A DNA stretch of 64,000 nucleotides from Tipula vernalis. Taxonomy: Eukaryota > Arthropoda > Insecta > Diptera > Tipulidae. Positions 25,953-37,870 of the stretch are shown here, piece after piece. The position numbers and the translations under genes are program-made. Position 1 is the stretch's first letter. Each line of letters starts with the position of its first letter. The stretch spans positions 20,707,409-20,771,408 of the forward strand of contig OY282558.1 of the NCBI GenBank assembly GCA_958295665.1, given 5' to 3'. Under the pieces are notes generated by a model. It had not been told where the DNA came from, searched no databases, and saw only the letters and a list, made by a program, of their open reading frames with translations.

Positions 25953-26799
25953 ATCATTGCAGAAAGGAGCCATCGTCTACTCTTCTGTTGAAGCTGGAAT
26001 TTAAACGACTTTCGCTGAATCCACTCATCACATTAGAATCTGAATTAATTGATTTCATCACAAACGCACCAGGTTTGTCGCTTTATACCTTCAACATTCA
26101 AAGTTTACGGGCTCATAATCTTGATCTAATCGATAGAGTTGCTAAACATTCTAATGTTTTAATTTTGTCGGAGACGTGGGTTCACAACGACGAACATGTC
26201 GCTATACCGAATTTCAACTGTATAGTTAAATATAAACGGCCAAGTGTTCGATCTGGTGGCGTTGCTATTTACCAGAATGCAGATGATACTGCTCTCATGT
26301 TTTAACGACATCAAGGGATATTAGAGTACAGAAACCACTAGCATTTGGGGTACAAATTGATGAAGTAGGAGAAGTATGTGTCTGTCAATGTTCTACAGAG
26401 CACGGTCAAACGATGTTATTGGTAGCGGTATATATATCACCACATCAAAGTGTTAAAAACATAATTGAATTCCTTTATGAAAAGTTACTTCAATATTCCT
26501 CTGAAGCACCAATACTAAACTTAAATTTAGAAAAAATACCCATAATTCTTGGAGGGGATTTTAATGTAAACTTTGCAGCAGAATCATCTATGCAACTTAT
26601 AAAATTTTTCAAAGACAAACTCAATTTGAGTATGACAAGCGATCCTGCAAAATCCACAACGAGGCAGGGAGCAACAATAGACGCTGTTTTTAGTCGATAT
26701 TTGCATACTGTAGAAACGCGAATATTTGTGTCACATTTTAGCTATCATAAGCCTCTAGTTACGGTTATACAAGAAAAAAACAATAAAATAAATCAATAA
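25953..26799 (+). pseudogene. Helentron endonuclease domain, frameshifted
   Basis: After the helicase stop, another frame carries LEFKRLSLNPLITLES and then an exonuclease-endonuclease-phosphatase fold: LSLYTFNIQSLRAHNLDLI, LILSETWVHND, and RSGGVAIYQ. A one-base shift near 26290 moves it to the frame holding MLLVAVYISPHQS, IILGGDFNVNF and ATIDAVFSR, ending with SHFSYHKPL near 26755 where an SDH-type motif is usual. It matches the CR1-like endonuclease of Helentrons. The join to the helicase needs a further one-base shift near 25940. Confidence 0.8.
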
Positions 26800-26934
26800 T
26801 AAAAAATAATATAACAACTCTATTATTTACTTTAGAAACCGACTCCAATCATTTTACTACAGACGTTTCACTTCCATCATGTGCTTATAAGGGTGAGGCA
26901 CATACATTTTTTTATTTAATAAAGGATATAGCAC

Positions 26935-29180
26935 CTAAAAAAGTTTATTAACTTTACTTATTATAAAATTTAAGTGATTTTTGTATGTCACTTTTGGATT
27001 CAGGAGAATGCCAAGATATTTGACCTGTTTTTCCCAGGTTAATTGTTGTCCGTTTATAAGCAGATTTGTTTGAAGTAGTTTAGTTGTCATCCTACACCGC
27101 GAAAAATATATAGCCTGTGATTTGTTAGAGTTTAGTTTAAGACCCCATTTTTTAAAGTAAGCTACCAATATGTTGATATAATCAGTGAGTCTGTTTACTA
27201 TGACTTGTGAGTAGATGTCGGAGGTGTAGATTGATGTATCATCAGCAAATAGTGCAATTTCGCATTCATTTTTAATGGGTATGTCATTTAGAAAAATACA
27301 AAATAAAATAGGGCTTATTACAGATCCTTGAGGAACCCCCGAGTTGATATTCATTAGACTGGAATTGGAGTTCCGGATCTGAACAAAATATTTTCGATTT
27401 TCGAAGTACGATTTCAATAGTTTGATTATGTGCCTCGGGAAGCAATATCTATGAAGTTTATGCAAAAGACTATTTATCCAGACTGAATCAAATGCCTTTT
27501 CTAGGTCAAGAAGGACCATGCCAGTGGATTTTTTCAAGTTCCTTTGGATTTTAACATGCTGGGTTATGCGATCGACTTGGTGGATGGTAGAATGTTGGTA
27601 ACGGAAACCGAACTGTTGCGGTATTAACAAATTGTTTTCTTCAATAAAGTCATTTAGTCTATTTTTGATGATACACTCGAATACTTTACTAACCGAGCTA
27701 AGCAAGCTTATCGGTCGATAGCTGTATACATCACATGGATTACTGCCTTGCTTCATTATTGCAACCACCTTAGCTATTTTCCAACAAGAGGGAAAATACG
27801 ATAGTCTAATACAATGCGACAATAAATTTGTTAGAACTTTAAGTCCAGATTCTGGAAGATGTTTCAAGAAAATATTGAAGATTAAATCTTGGCCAGGTGC
27901 TTTGAGAGGACGGCTGTTATTTATAATCCCTCTTACCTCTTCTATTGATACATGGAACAACGAAGCGTCGGTTACCACATAATTATTTATAAGTTCCATA
28001 CTGTTTTTAATCTCGTCTGATTCTAGAATGGTGACTGCTGTTCTTCATTTTTCATTTGAATCAATAATTTTACTACTGCCATCGGGATGGTTTAATGGTG
28101 GAATGTAAATGTATTTTTTTTTTAGTAATTTCACCGTGTGCCAGTATCGTTTAGATCCTTTGTCCAAAGCTTTTAACTTATCCTGCCATTTAGCGTTAAC
28201 AATATCATAGATTTTTTGTCTAATTACAGCATTAAGCAAATTAACAATATTTCTAAGATAGGGATCTCGACTCCTTATCCATTGTCTACGCCTCACATTA
28301 CGGAGCTTGATAAAATTTAGGATTTCGTCAGACAGAATTAACTTATATCTACTCGAAGGAACAATAGTAGGCACAGAGAACTCTGCTGCTTCCTTAATAG
28401 TATCCGCAAGCTGTTTTGTCATCAAGTCAATTTGGCTAGTATCTGTGATAATTTGGTTGCTAGCGTATGACTTCAGTTTGTTATCAATAAACTTGTGAAA
28501 TGAGAACCAGTCGGCTTTTTTAAAATTGAAAGATTGAATTGTTTGATTTATGCGACAGGTTTGTAAGCGGATAGAACACAAAACTGGAAAGTGGTCTGAG
28601 TTACGTTCATTTTTGGACCCAATATAGTTTACAGAAACTTTGTTACTTGCTAAATAAAAATCAAGAGTACTATTAGTTCTAATAGTATGATGGTAGGTAG
28701 GCGTGTCTGGAGAGTACAAGACAACATTCGCACGGCTGTTAAGTAAGTCAAATAAGGTACGTCCACCTTTGTTGGAATTACTACAGTTCCAAAATGAATG
28801 GCGGCAATTAAAATCCCCACCAAGAATAAAAGGGCTATTTGAATTGAATAAGCGGTTAAGATCCCCTCTAAAATTGCAATGGCTAGATTTGGGCACGTAA
28901 CATGAAGTTATTTTTAAGTAGGAATCAGGCAGTTCCAATTGAATAGAGATATTTTCAATAAGGAATGGAATTTTTGATGATGATAGCTACACCTCCGCCA
29001 GATTGGTTGTCGCGATCATTTCTATAGATCAGGTAAAGTGGGATGTGGTTTGAGGTATGTTTCTGAAATAAGCATAATGTCAACGTTATATTTATCAAGG
29101 AAATGAATTACCTCATGTTTCTTATTTTTTACGCTGTGAGCATTCCAGATGCAGACATTCAAATAGTTATTTACAGACAT
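26935..29180 (-). pseudogene. LINE ORF2, endonuclease and reverse transcriptase, broken
   Basis: ORF2 starts at ATG 29180-29178, overlapping ORF1. The endonuclease opens with a WNAHSV segment and LISETYL, but the frame breaks near 29030 and again near 28955. From 28938 it is open, with FILGGDFNCRHSFW and NERNSDHFPVL. A TGA at 28047-28045 interrupts the frame, which resumes unchanged. The RT domain (27999-26935) shows YRPISLLSSVSKVFE, VLLDLEKAFDSVW, NSGVPQGSVISPILF and the catalytic ALFADDTSIY. It stops abruptly after FIISKVNKLF at 26935, where the Helentron begins. The missing 3' part is at 19395-19665. Confidence 0.85.
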
Positions 29181-30378
29181 ATTGAATAGCTATTGCCAGA
29201 ATGACCTGGACCTGTTCCGCTGGCGTACGGCATCTCCTGAGTCCATCCATGATGTTTTCCAATATCAATAATAATTCACTGGGAGAGTACAATTTAGAAC
29301 TATTTGGAATTTCGGATTGTTGCACTATAGGAGCTGTATTTGTTTTAAATAAATTTGACCAATTAACTTGTGAAGTTGAGGCTTCTATGTTAGTTGGTTG
29401 ACTGAATTGCTGATCTTTAGAATTCAACAAGCTGGGAAATGCTGATGCCCCCCAATTGAAAGATTGCGTAGACTTAAATTGGTTACGTTTGTTGATCTAT
29501 TCGCGAATGCGTAAAAACTCATTTCGTTTTGGACAAATCATTGAGTTGGCAATGTGGTTTCCTCCGCAGTTGGCACATACATGTTTTGTTTCAACACTTT
29601 TAAACGGGCATTCTTCATCATCTATATGAGCCTGGGCACAATATTCACAACGAGGCTTCATATTACAGTTGCCCGAAGTGTGACCGAGCCTGAAGCACTT
29701 CAAGCATTGTGTGAGTCATTCCGGTTTTCTATGGGGAATATCCCAAGTACAAGCAATGTGTCCAATAAATCGATGGCTTTTCAACTGGTTTAGAGTCGTT
29801 GTTTTTGGAAACGAGACAAAATACATTGCACTATCGTTATTCATATTCTCCTTACGCATAACTTTTGTAATGCGCGATGGTGAGAGACCAACCTCTGTAA
29901 TGTAAGTTTCCACCTCCTCAATAGACATGGATGGTAAACCGAACAAAACGAATCTTGAAATTTTATTCTCATCTGATGTGAATGAGAAATATTCTGCATT
30001 ATTCTTTTTTAGCTCCTCGGATAGCTGAGTGTAGTTTGCTTTGTCATAAGTTGTTACCCTCAGGCCAATAGACGTAAGCTTCATGTCGAATTTGCTTACT
30101 TTAAGTTTATTCATTATCTCTCTAATTTGAGCTGAGTTCAACTTGGTGACAATCGGAGGTAACTTGTATTGTTGTTGTTGTTTATTCGGAATTTTATTTT
30201 TATTATGATCATTGTTTACATTTTTGTTTTGTAGAAAATTTTGGTAAGTATTGTTAATCGGAACAGTATATGAAAGCGGGTAGCCAGTACCGTTGTTTCT
30301 TGTATTATTACTAGACATGACTGGTCTATATTTTTTTAAATGATGATCTACATCATCACATGATCGTTTTTTGTTCAT
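29167..30378 (-). pseudogene. LINE ORF1, Gag-like zinc-knuckle protein, broken
   Basis: The ATG at 30378 sits in one arm of a perfect 11-bp palindrome. The N-terminus is basic and Asn/Gln-rich, followed by an RRM-like central region. Three zinc knuckles follow (CFRLGHTSGNC, CEYCAQAHIDDEEC, CANCGGNHIANSMIC), typical of Jockey-clade ORF1. A frameshift near 29710 separates the central region from the knuckles. A TAG at 29499-29497 interrupts the frame, which then continues to the natural stop at 29169-29167. The last 14 bases overlap the ORF2 start. Confidence 0.8.
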
Positions 30379-30401
30379 AAGTTAGATAAATCTAACTTAT
30401 G
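30376..30401. promoter_or_regulatory. Perfect palindrome over the LINE ORF1 start codon
   Basis: CATAAGTTAGA, a four-base TAAA loop, then TCTAACTTATG. On the transcript the ORF1 ATG would sit in the 3' arm of an 11-bp hairpin. It could influence translation initiation, or be a chance or replication-related palindrome. Confidence 0.5.
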
Positions 30402-30734
30402 GATTCACTAACTGTCACTAACACTATAACTATGAATGTCTATAAATTATAAATCCAAACTGAATTATTAATATGGTTGTAATTGTTATTAAATTACAGT
30501 AAATTATTTTTATTTTATTCAAACAAGACACGTCTATTTAGGTTGAACCACACAATAGAACTCTGGAAAATCGAATTGTTCGTATTCCGAGGGGAAATCT
30601 TGTGGATCACTCCGTTAGTAGAGTAGGATGTTGGTTACGGCTAATGAGGACATCGTCCCAATGGGTTTTTCGTGAATGTTACCGTTGACAGCCATGCTTT
30701 GTATTCCCTGTATGTCCATTGATAAAGGTTCAAA

Positions 30735-30866
30735 TTGCTTGCAAGCACCGACAAGCTGAAGTTGTACAGGCCATTGATCAGGCCCGTTATCATGTATGGG
30801 TGTGACAGTTGGACCTTGACGGATGAATACGAAAGATGGCTGATGAGACTCGAGAAACGTGACGAT
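30735..30866 (+). pseudogene. Short LINE RT C-terminal fragment (RTE-like)
   Basis: A plus-strand block reads KLKLYRPLIRPVIMYGCDSW followed by TLTDEYERWLMRLEKR. This is the conserved segment after the RT active site in RTE/Craft-like LINEs. Nothing upstream or downstream extends it, so it is a small remnant. It lies just outside the right target duplication of the Jockey LINE. Confidence 0.6.
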
Positions 30867-31511
30867 GATGGCACATTCCTAGTTTTATATAATAGGGAGA
30901 ACAGAAATTCAATGCGAATCTGCTCCATCCCCCTATTCCCCCCAGCTATTCTTAAATTTATAGAAATTTCAGAATTTATAAATCAAACGAAGTAAGAAGA
31001 CAGGGGGACGATCAATTTATTTCAATATGACCTATTTGTTTTTTATCCAATTGTTTTATTGCGGTGCCGCGGTTCACGGTGAATACTCTAAAAACAAACG
31101 AGTTACAGATTACAGCCTTAACATGTACAATGTGCGCATCAGTTGGGACAAACAAATTGCTAGTGGAAAAAATTAGATCTATTTAAACAACAAAATAGGT
31201 CCATTTAGTATAGTATTGTTGTTTCAGCACACTAGATATTGTTCGATGCTTTTGAAGACGCTCGAAGAGCTTTTGGCTGTATGAAAGACCAGTTTAATAA
31301 ATACCACGTTTATTTACTAATATAATAAAGGCGAAAGACGTATAAACTAGGACTCTTGACGCGTAAACTAGGTCGAACGGATGCTTAAATTTCGGGCCAA
31401 CCAATATGACTCACAGAAGCCAAATACAGCAGTCACATTTGAGCTGAATTAATTTTGCTTCATTTTGTTTGGAGCTGAATCATATTAAAAGTGCTATCGG
31501 ATTGATGTGAA

Positions 31512-32410
31512 ATGAATATTTACAGGAGTGCTGCAATTTTTGTTATATTTATTACGTGTGCTGCTGTTCATTTTATCATGGCAGAACATAAAATGTGCTA
31601 TATGTTCATTCAGAACCACAATCAATTAATAATATTAATTTTAATAATGAAACAGATTTACTCGGTGGGCAAGGTTAATTTTTAAATAATTTGCTAGACA
31701 CAGAATACAAAATAATGGCCAAATTGAACACATCATTCGGATGTTCCGAAACAATTCCAATCCCATTTCAGTTCAACAATATATGTATATTCATTAGTAG
31801 TGATTTTCATAGTTGCAATTATAAGTTTAACAGGTTTGATGACCTACTTGTATAAAAAACAAACTCATAAAATTACCTTGGCACAGGATTTTAAGTGTTC
31901 GAAATCATCCTACTAAAAATCGGTACACTGATATCGCCCCGTGTAAGTATTCTCAAAAGTGAACAACTTGTGTACAGATTTAAACTGAAAATCTTCTTTT
32001 AGATGATTTTAATCGTGTAATACTAACGCCAAATGAATATTGCACCAAGAATTACATAAACGCCTCTAACATTGACGGCTACAAGCAGAAAGAACGGTAT
32101 ATTCCAACCCTTGTATGGGAATTGCAAATGTGGCTGAAATACGTTTTGGTAATTTTATGCAGCGTGCATTGGCAATGGTTTTGCAAAACATTTTCTCATC
32201 CATTATGAATACATTGCGTGGCCAGATCATGATTGTCCCGTAAATCCGCTTGATGGCTCCAGTTATTGTACATTGTAGTGCGGGCATTGGTCGAACAGGA
32301 ACTTTTTTTGCATTGGATTTACTGTTACAGGCCTTACAGAATGCAAAATATTTCATTGTATGTGAAACGGTTCGAAAGTTACGCATGCAGAGACCAGCAC
32401 AATAGATCTT
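31512..32410 (+). pseudogene. Receptor-type protein tyrosine phosphatase relic
   Basis: A 57-codon open frame from ATG 31512 starts with a clear signal peptide (MNIYRSAAIFVIFITCAAVH). A second frame near 31793 gives a transmembrane helix (VVIFIVAIISLTGLMTYLY) followed by KKQTHKITLAQDFK. Next come KNRYTDIAP, a canonical 60-base intron (GTAAGT 31943 to AG 32002), and DFNRVILTPN, YINASNIDGYKQKERYI. After an internal deletion the WPD loop (YIAWPDHDCP, WPD at 32218-32226) and the catalytic signature [17 protein letters not shown] (HC at 32271-32276) follow in different frames, ending with [10 protein letters not shown]. The retained intron argues against a retrocopy. The ectodomain is very short (about 60-90 residues). 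Which phosphatase it derives from cannot be told. Confidence 0.7.
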
Positions 32411-33305
32411 TTAGGTCGCAGGACGAAGCGGCTTATCGCCCACATGGCTCTACAATCAATAATCAATCAATACGCATGCAGAGGAACAGAATGGTGCAAA
32501 CACTGTGATTTAATTAACTAGAATTAGTGAATTATCCGTGTTTAGTCGCAGTATGACAATTCCAATTTTAGCTGCTCGCGTTATTGCTAAGATAAAGTGA
32601 ATTTATTAAACCGGAGTCTGTCTATGGTATAAAATAGGTTTTAGACAAAATTTTTGATTGTTATTCTTAACATAATGTAAAAATGAAACATTTCCATTTA
32701 GAAAGTTATTTCTGATTGTACGCTAAAATTATTCATAAATCCGTCACTAGCTAATAAATTAAAAATAGTTAGCGATAACGGATTATATTCACATATGTTA
32801 CTCATTGGAAATCCGCACAAAAAATTCCTCGAATTCTATTATATCGGTTAGGTTTAAAAACTGTCTTAACCGAAACATCAATAAAACTATGAGCTAGTGC
32901 ACGCGGTTTCAACAGAATTTCACATTAAAATTTGGTGTCTTTGACAAAACTAATTTTACCTCACATAACGTCCTAATAAAATTGTAATCATTGGTCAAAG
33001 AAAAAATCGACAAGATTGCATCCGAGACACCAGTCCAGGACCAGACGCGAGATATCTCGGGACTTACTATATGGTCCAAAAAGATCGTACCCGAGATAAC
33101 TCGGCCGGTCACATATTGTACGTTCCATTATGTATTTGCCCAAAATAATCTTATAATAATATTATTATTAAGGGGTTAAACATAAAACAATTTTCCTTAT
33201 ACGTTTTGCGCTATTAAATTTAAAAAACGTAAATTTAGTTAACTGAAAATTGCTTATAGTATCTCATTAATGTGTGGTTTCTTAGCTTAATTTTTTTATT
33301 AATTC
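32411..33305. other. AT-rich spacer
   Basis: No gene supported. It contains the 12-bp perfect palindrome CGAGATATCTCG near 33050, between ACGC and GGAC. The surrounding words (CCCGAGATAACTCGG near 33090) form a weak inverted repeat. Confidence 0.4.
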
Positions 33306-34814
33306 TTAAACCCTAGTCAGCATGCAGGACATTTTACTTGCACATGTGACGAGTCTCTCGGACTCATATATGTATAATCTTAAAGAAAACTGAAAACATT
33401 TACTACATTTGAAAATGTTTTATTTACAAATAACAATACCAAAAATAAAATTAAATTTTTGCAGTTACTTAGCTAGCGAGCCTCCTTAACTATTGGAGGA
33501 AAAAATGTACCACTTAAGCTTAGAGGCCAAATAATCCTCGCGTAACATTTCTACAAAATTGAGTATGGGAATCATAGGTATGGGTCGAATTATACTAAGA
33601 GCCAGTAGGTACCTTCAATAAGTTATTGCATTAACACCTTTATTAGTGAGGTAGACGTGAAGAACTGAGAGACCTGCGTTTATTTCTATTTGGTTCAGCG
33701 AATTCCTGTTCTAAATTCACAAGAAATATTTCACTCTCTGTATAGCATTACAATTTCTGCTACACTCTCGTCTATATTTTATAAAGTAAGGTCATGCCTC
33801 ATTGATTAGGTTTTTTTTTTTTTTTTTTTTGAAGAAGAAAATATGTGTCACCGAAAAAATCGACGAAATAAATTGTTGGCTCGATTTTGTTCAATTAGGC
33901 TTTCACGCTTAACGGGAAGTAAATCCTCTAGACCTTTCAATTTGTCGAAATCTACTAAAATATTATAAAATCTATAAAATCTACTCTGTACTAATTCGAA
34001 ACTACTAAACCTACTCCAATGTGAAGTTGCAATGATTATTGTAATATGAAGTACATAGCTAATTTTCCCCCATTTTTGAGGACGCCTATTTTCAAAATAA
34101 GAAATTCCTCGAGAATTCAATGGATTTGTTGTTGAAATATCGCAAATCTACCAAATTTATATTCCATATTTCTGAAGTGCCGGAAAGAAGGTTTTCTAGA
34201 AATGTTTACATCCGCATATCATTAGTAAGGAAATTTCATGAGTTTTTCGGAGTGATCAGTCTTCTGAATCGTTAAATCGCAATTATTGTCATCTTTTGAT
34301 TTTGATTTCTAATGGTTTAAAACAATCCTGCAAAAATGATTTGATTTTTTATTTGGCCTTTTATTTGGCATCTAATTTGAAAGAATTCGACCACAGATAT
34401 AAAAATCACAAACGGTTAAGGTTAACCAATTAATCCAAAACTTTTCGTTTAATCGATCCAATAATATACGATCTTTACCGAAAATAAAAGGTATTTTGAA
34501 TTATTTATTAAATTTTGTGAAAAAATAATTTCTCAAAAGAATTAGAATACATAACCAAATTGTCAGTTATTGTAATCCATCCACATTTCAATTTCACTTT
34601 CTCGGGTAACCTCTGAGTGCCTATTATGAAATTTCGTTTTTTACAACTACGAGTTAAGTGAACTCAATTAACAGAGATGCAATTTTAGGAAAACGCAATT
34701 ATGTATGTACGCGTTACGAGAGCTGAAAATGTCTTACAGAATCGCGTTTTGTCGCAATTTTAAAAAAAATTCTTTAAACACGTTTAATACTTACATTATT
34801 AAACACACTATCAG

Positions 34815-36744
34815 GGCCCTATTGCACCAACTACTTATCACTTATTACTTATCAACTTATCATAAGTTAGTTTTTTTGATAATGATAAGTGATAAGTGTT
34901 TCACCAAAAATAACAAAATCTCACTCACTTATCAATTTGAAAACTTATCAAATTTTGATAATGATAAGTGATAAGCGTTGTACATCAGATTGTCTATAAC
35001 TTATCAATTGACGAATTATCAAATTTTTATGATAAGTTATAATGATCTATACAAAAATACTATAAATGTGATAATGTTTGCAAAATAATATGCTTTCCGC
35101 ACATTTTATATGTTAAACAATGGTTTTGTACCTATATAGCAAAACAATTAAAAAATTGTTATTCTGTAATTTAATAACAACAACAATTTTGCATGTATAT
35201 AATAATACATGAAGAGAAACCTTTCTCAATTGAGAGTTCTTATTTCAGTGTTTAGAATCAATTGTAAAACTTTTCTTTTGTTGCTCTTAAAATAAATTCT
35301 CTTTTCTAACTGTAAATAATTTTTCAGCAGTACTTAAACGTAAACAATTTATTTTCATAACAAATGAAACAAATGAATTAAGAGAATTCCTATTAACAAA
35401 TAAATTGAATTTAACTACATTATACAAAAATTGTAATCGTCATATACAAACCAAAATGATTTTCCATTATTCGTCTCGTCCGCTTATGAACACGATTAAA
35501 TCTTTGCTCTATTGCATCATCCGGATTTCTTCGCATTGGTGGGATAAGCCAATCTTTAAGGGGAAGCACTATCACCCAAAATCACAGCACCGGGGAACGG
35601 GAAAAAACAAGACTCAAAATTCCTAAATAGCCTTGTATATGGCAATACTCTGGTGTCATGGACACTACCTGGCCAATTTGAATTTAATGCATAAAAGCTG
35701 CGGTCTGGGCCACACACTATCATTTCATTCAGTGAATATTTTCCATGTCGATTCGCAAAGTGTTCTTCATTGACCGTAGGTGCATCTATATTAATCATTG
35801 TTCCATCGAAGCAACCAGCTACCTGAGGGTAACCACCCAACTCAAGAAATTTCTATCCTCGATATTCCTAACCAATGCAGTGTTGTTAGTAGCTGCTATA
35901 GAGGACTCAATGCGCAGTTTCGGTCGCTTTCTTGGTGCAAATTTGCTCCAATTTTTAATAATACGTGCTTAATTTGTTCATGTGACAAACGAAAATATTT
36001 TATCACTCGCGAGTCCAGAGAATATTTGGTTCTGGCTTTCACTTCACGATTTCTTCTTTCGTTTTCATCCTCGAATAATCTTTCGAACCGAAATGCCTAT
36101 ATTTGATCGTTTTATATTTATTTTAAAATATCGAAAAACAACTGTCTTACCTCTTACTATGATTTAATATTATAACTTATTAGAATACAATAAAATAGCG
36201 GTATAAATTTTTAAATTAAAGTTATTATACACTTGAAAACACATTGTTACATGTATTGTCATTATCATTTATAATCATTTGAATAATAAATAATTTTATT
36301 GAAAAATGTGTTTGTACTCTTTTAAAATTTAACAAAAGTTCTCATTTTACCAATAACAGCAAAAAAAAAAACGTTTGTAACAGACTTCCGTCATACCACT
36401 ACAATTTGTAGCTCTTATCAATTTTTTTGAGTAGTGAAATTTTTCTTATTGATATTTTTGATAAGTTATCATTAAAGTAGTCGATTATTGATAAGTTAAA
36501 ACTTTTGGTGCAACAGAACTACGAAAAAATTATCAAAAACCTCAAACTTATCGCTTATCAAAATATTACTTATCATTTATCATTTCGCAAATTGGTGCAA
36601 CTTAATTTTGATAAGTGAGTGCTTATCACTTATTATAACTCAATTAAATACTTCTCAAATTTCAGTTTGGTACAACAGAAAATTATCCAAAAATTATGAT
36701 AAGTTGATAAGTAATAAGTGATAAGTAGTTGGTGCAATAGGGTC
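34815..36744. mobile_element. PIF/Harbinger transposon, CAG target duplication
   Basis: Long terminal inverted repeats begin GGCCCTATTGCACCAACTA on the left and, reversed, GACCCTATTGCACCAACTA on the right. They continue with ACTTATCACTTATTACTTATC for over 40 bp. CAG flanks both ends (34812-34814, 36745-36747), fitting the CWG duplications of Harbinger elements. Many GATAAGT/ACTTATC words repeat inside both ends. The transposase is on the minus strand and broken. Confidence 0.85.
35420..36110 (-). pseudogene. Harbinger transposase (DDE_Tnp_4 type), broken
   Basis: From about 36110 the minus strand reads RFERLFEDENER, then YFRLSHEQIKHVLLKIGANL and SDRNCALSPL. A stop in the next codon is followed by LLTTLHWLGI, the usual N-terminal helices. 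The catalytic block 35840-35556 has VAGCFDGTMINIDAP (first D), ANRHGKYSLNEMIVCGPDRS, WPGSVHDTRV and AVILGDSASP. A further frame near 35530-35425 supplies RRNPDDAIEQRFNRVHKRTR and RIMENHFG. Stops and shifts show it is inactive. The myb-like second Harbinger gene was not found. Confidence 0.8.
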
Positions 36745-36829
36745 CAGATGTCCAATTTTCGGATTTAGTGTAAGTTTAATTTACCTACATTGGAATTGTT
36801 TTAATAGGGATTATTTGAGATGTTGCTGA

Positions 36830-37870
36830 CTTACGCAAGTACATCGATATTTTCGATATTTTATTTGATTCTTCGAGGTTTATAACCTTATTCGAGATTG
36901 TTTTGGAGCGTTGTATATTTATGTATCGTATATAAGTTATTAAGCGAAATTTTATATACTTTCGATATTGTTCGAATTTGGTTTGGATTGTTCAAATTAG
37001 ATATTATCACTTTTTCAGATTTTTGAATTAACCTGCAGATTTCCTGGTTTGATTTACTTTGAGTTGCGTTTGATTAACTTTTAGTTAACTGCCATCGAGA
37101 TTATTCGACGTCCTCTCTTGTTGCTTTTTATTTGCTTATAGTATTTATTACAGATCGTTACATTGTTACTGATATTTTTATTATTCAAGGTTTTTCTAGA
37201 ATTCTAATTTTATTCGAGATTTTCGGAATATTAGAAATTTCTTGAGAATATTGCGATTATTCTAGCTCTAGAAATTTTTTTCGATTATTCAAGTTTGGTT
37301 TAGAGTTGATTCAGCGTAGTATTCTGATTTGTGACCTTCCAAAGGTGAGATTCTAATTTCAGATTTTTGGATTTATCAAGATTTCCAAATTGTTAGTGTT
37401 AAATAGCGTTGTATTCAATATTTTCGAGATTATTCGATTGTGAAATTTTGGTTGAGATCTCTAGTGGTTCCTCATTTTTCAAGATTATTATAAGATTTCA
37501 AATTTATTCGAGTTTTCTGTGAATATTCGAAATTTTTTTGTGAATTTCTGAGCTAGAGTATTCTAGAAAAGAATAACTATTTGACCATTTCGAGATTAGT
37601 CGATCATTTCAAAATTTTGCGGATTTCTCGATTTTCCTCGAAATTTACAAGGATTTGCACAGGGTCTTGTTATTGAATTAGTGATTGTTTTCTGCAACTA
37701 TCATAGCATTGAGCTATACATTGATAAACTTGGAGGATGTTGAGTTACATAGATGAGATTTTTTTATAAATATTTCAAATTTTCCAGGATTATTTGTTAT
37801 CAAAATTATTTTTAATGAGATTTTTGCAGATTTTTTAAATTATTCGAGAGATTTGGTTTCTACTGAAAAT
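36830..37870. repeat. Degenerate TTCGAGATTATTCGA-type low-complexity repeat
   Basis: Words such as TTCGAGATT, GATTATTCGA, TTTTCGAGATTATT and their inversions recur irregularly for about 1 kb. No fixed period and no coding frame. It may be a decayed minisatellite within the TTAA-bounded element. Confidence 0.45.

Larger units (their letters stand above)
19666..26934 (+). mobile_element. Helentron (Helitron2-type rolling-circle transposon)
   Basis: The plus-strand element encodes, in order, a basic N-terminal exon, a Helitron-like N domain, an HUH Rep nuclease, an SF1 helicase and an AP-endonuclease-like domain. The trailing endonuclease is the hallmark of Helentrons. Its borders are inferred from where the split LINE resumes (about 19665 and 26935) and were not recognised from terminal motifs. 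The 5' non-coding part is about 400 bases and the 3' part about 135 bases. It contains a solo LTR (22157-23339) and several frameshifts. Confidence 0.8.
19056..30573 (-). mobile_element. Jockey-type LINE, split by a Helentron
   Basis: The LINE reads leftward: 5' end near 30573, ORF1 30378-29167, ORF2 from 29180, interrupted at 26935. Its 3' part resumes at about 19665 and ends in a poly(A) tail (poly-T on the plus strand at 19054-19064). The 13-bp word AATTGTTCGTATT occurs immediately outside both ends, at 19043-19055 and 30574-30586. This is the expected target duplication of one LINE insertion. Without the insert the LINE is about 4.2 kb. ORF1 has one shift and one stop, and ORF2 several breaks, so the copy is dead. 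Confidence 0.8.

Noticed and set aside
32066..32386. 106-codon minus-strand frame
   Set aside because: It is the shadow of the plus-strand phosphatase relic, whose active-site signatures are clear.
33040..33110. Palindromic CGAGATATCTCG region as an end of a mobile element
   Set aside because: A weak resemblance to the 12570-12640 hairpin exists, but boundaries and duplications could not be found.
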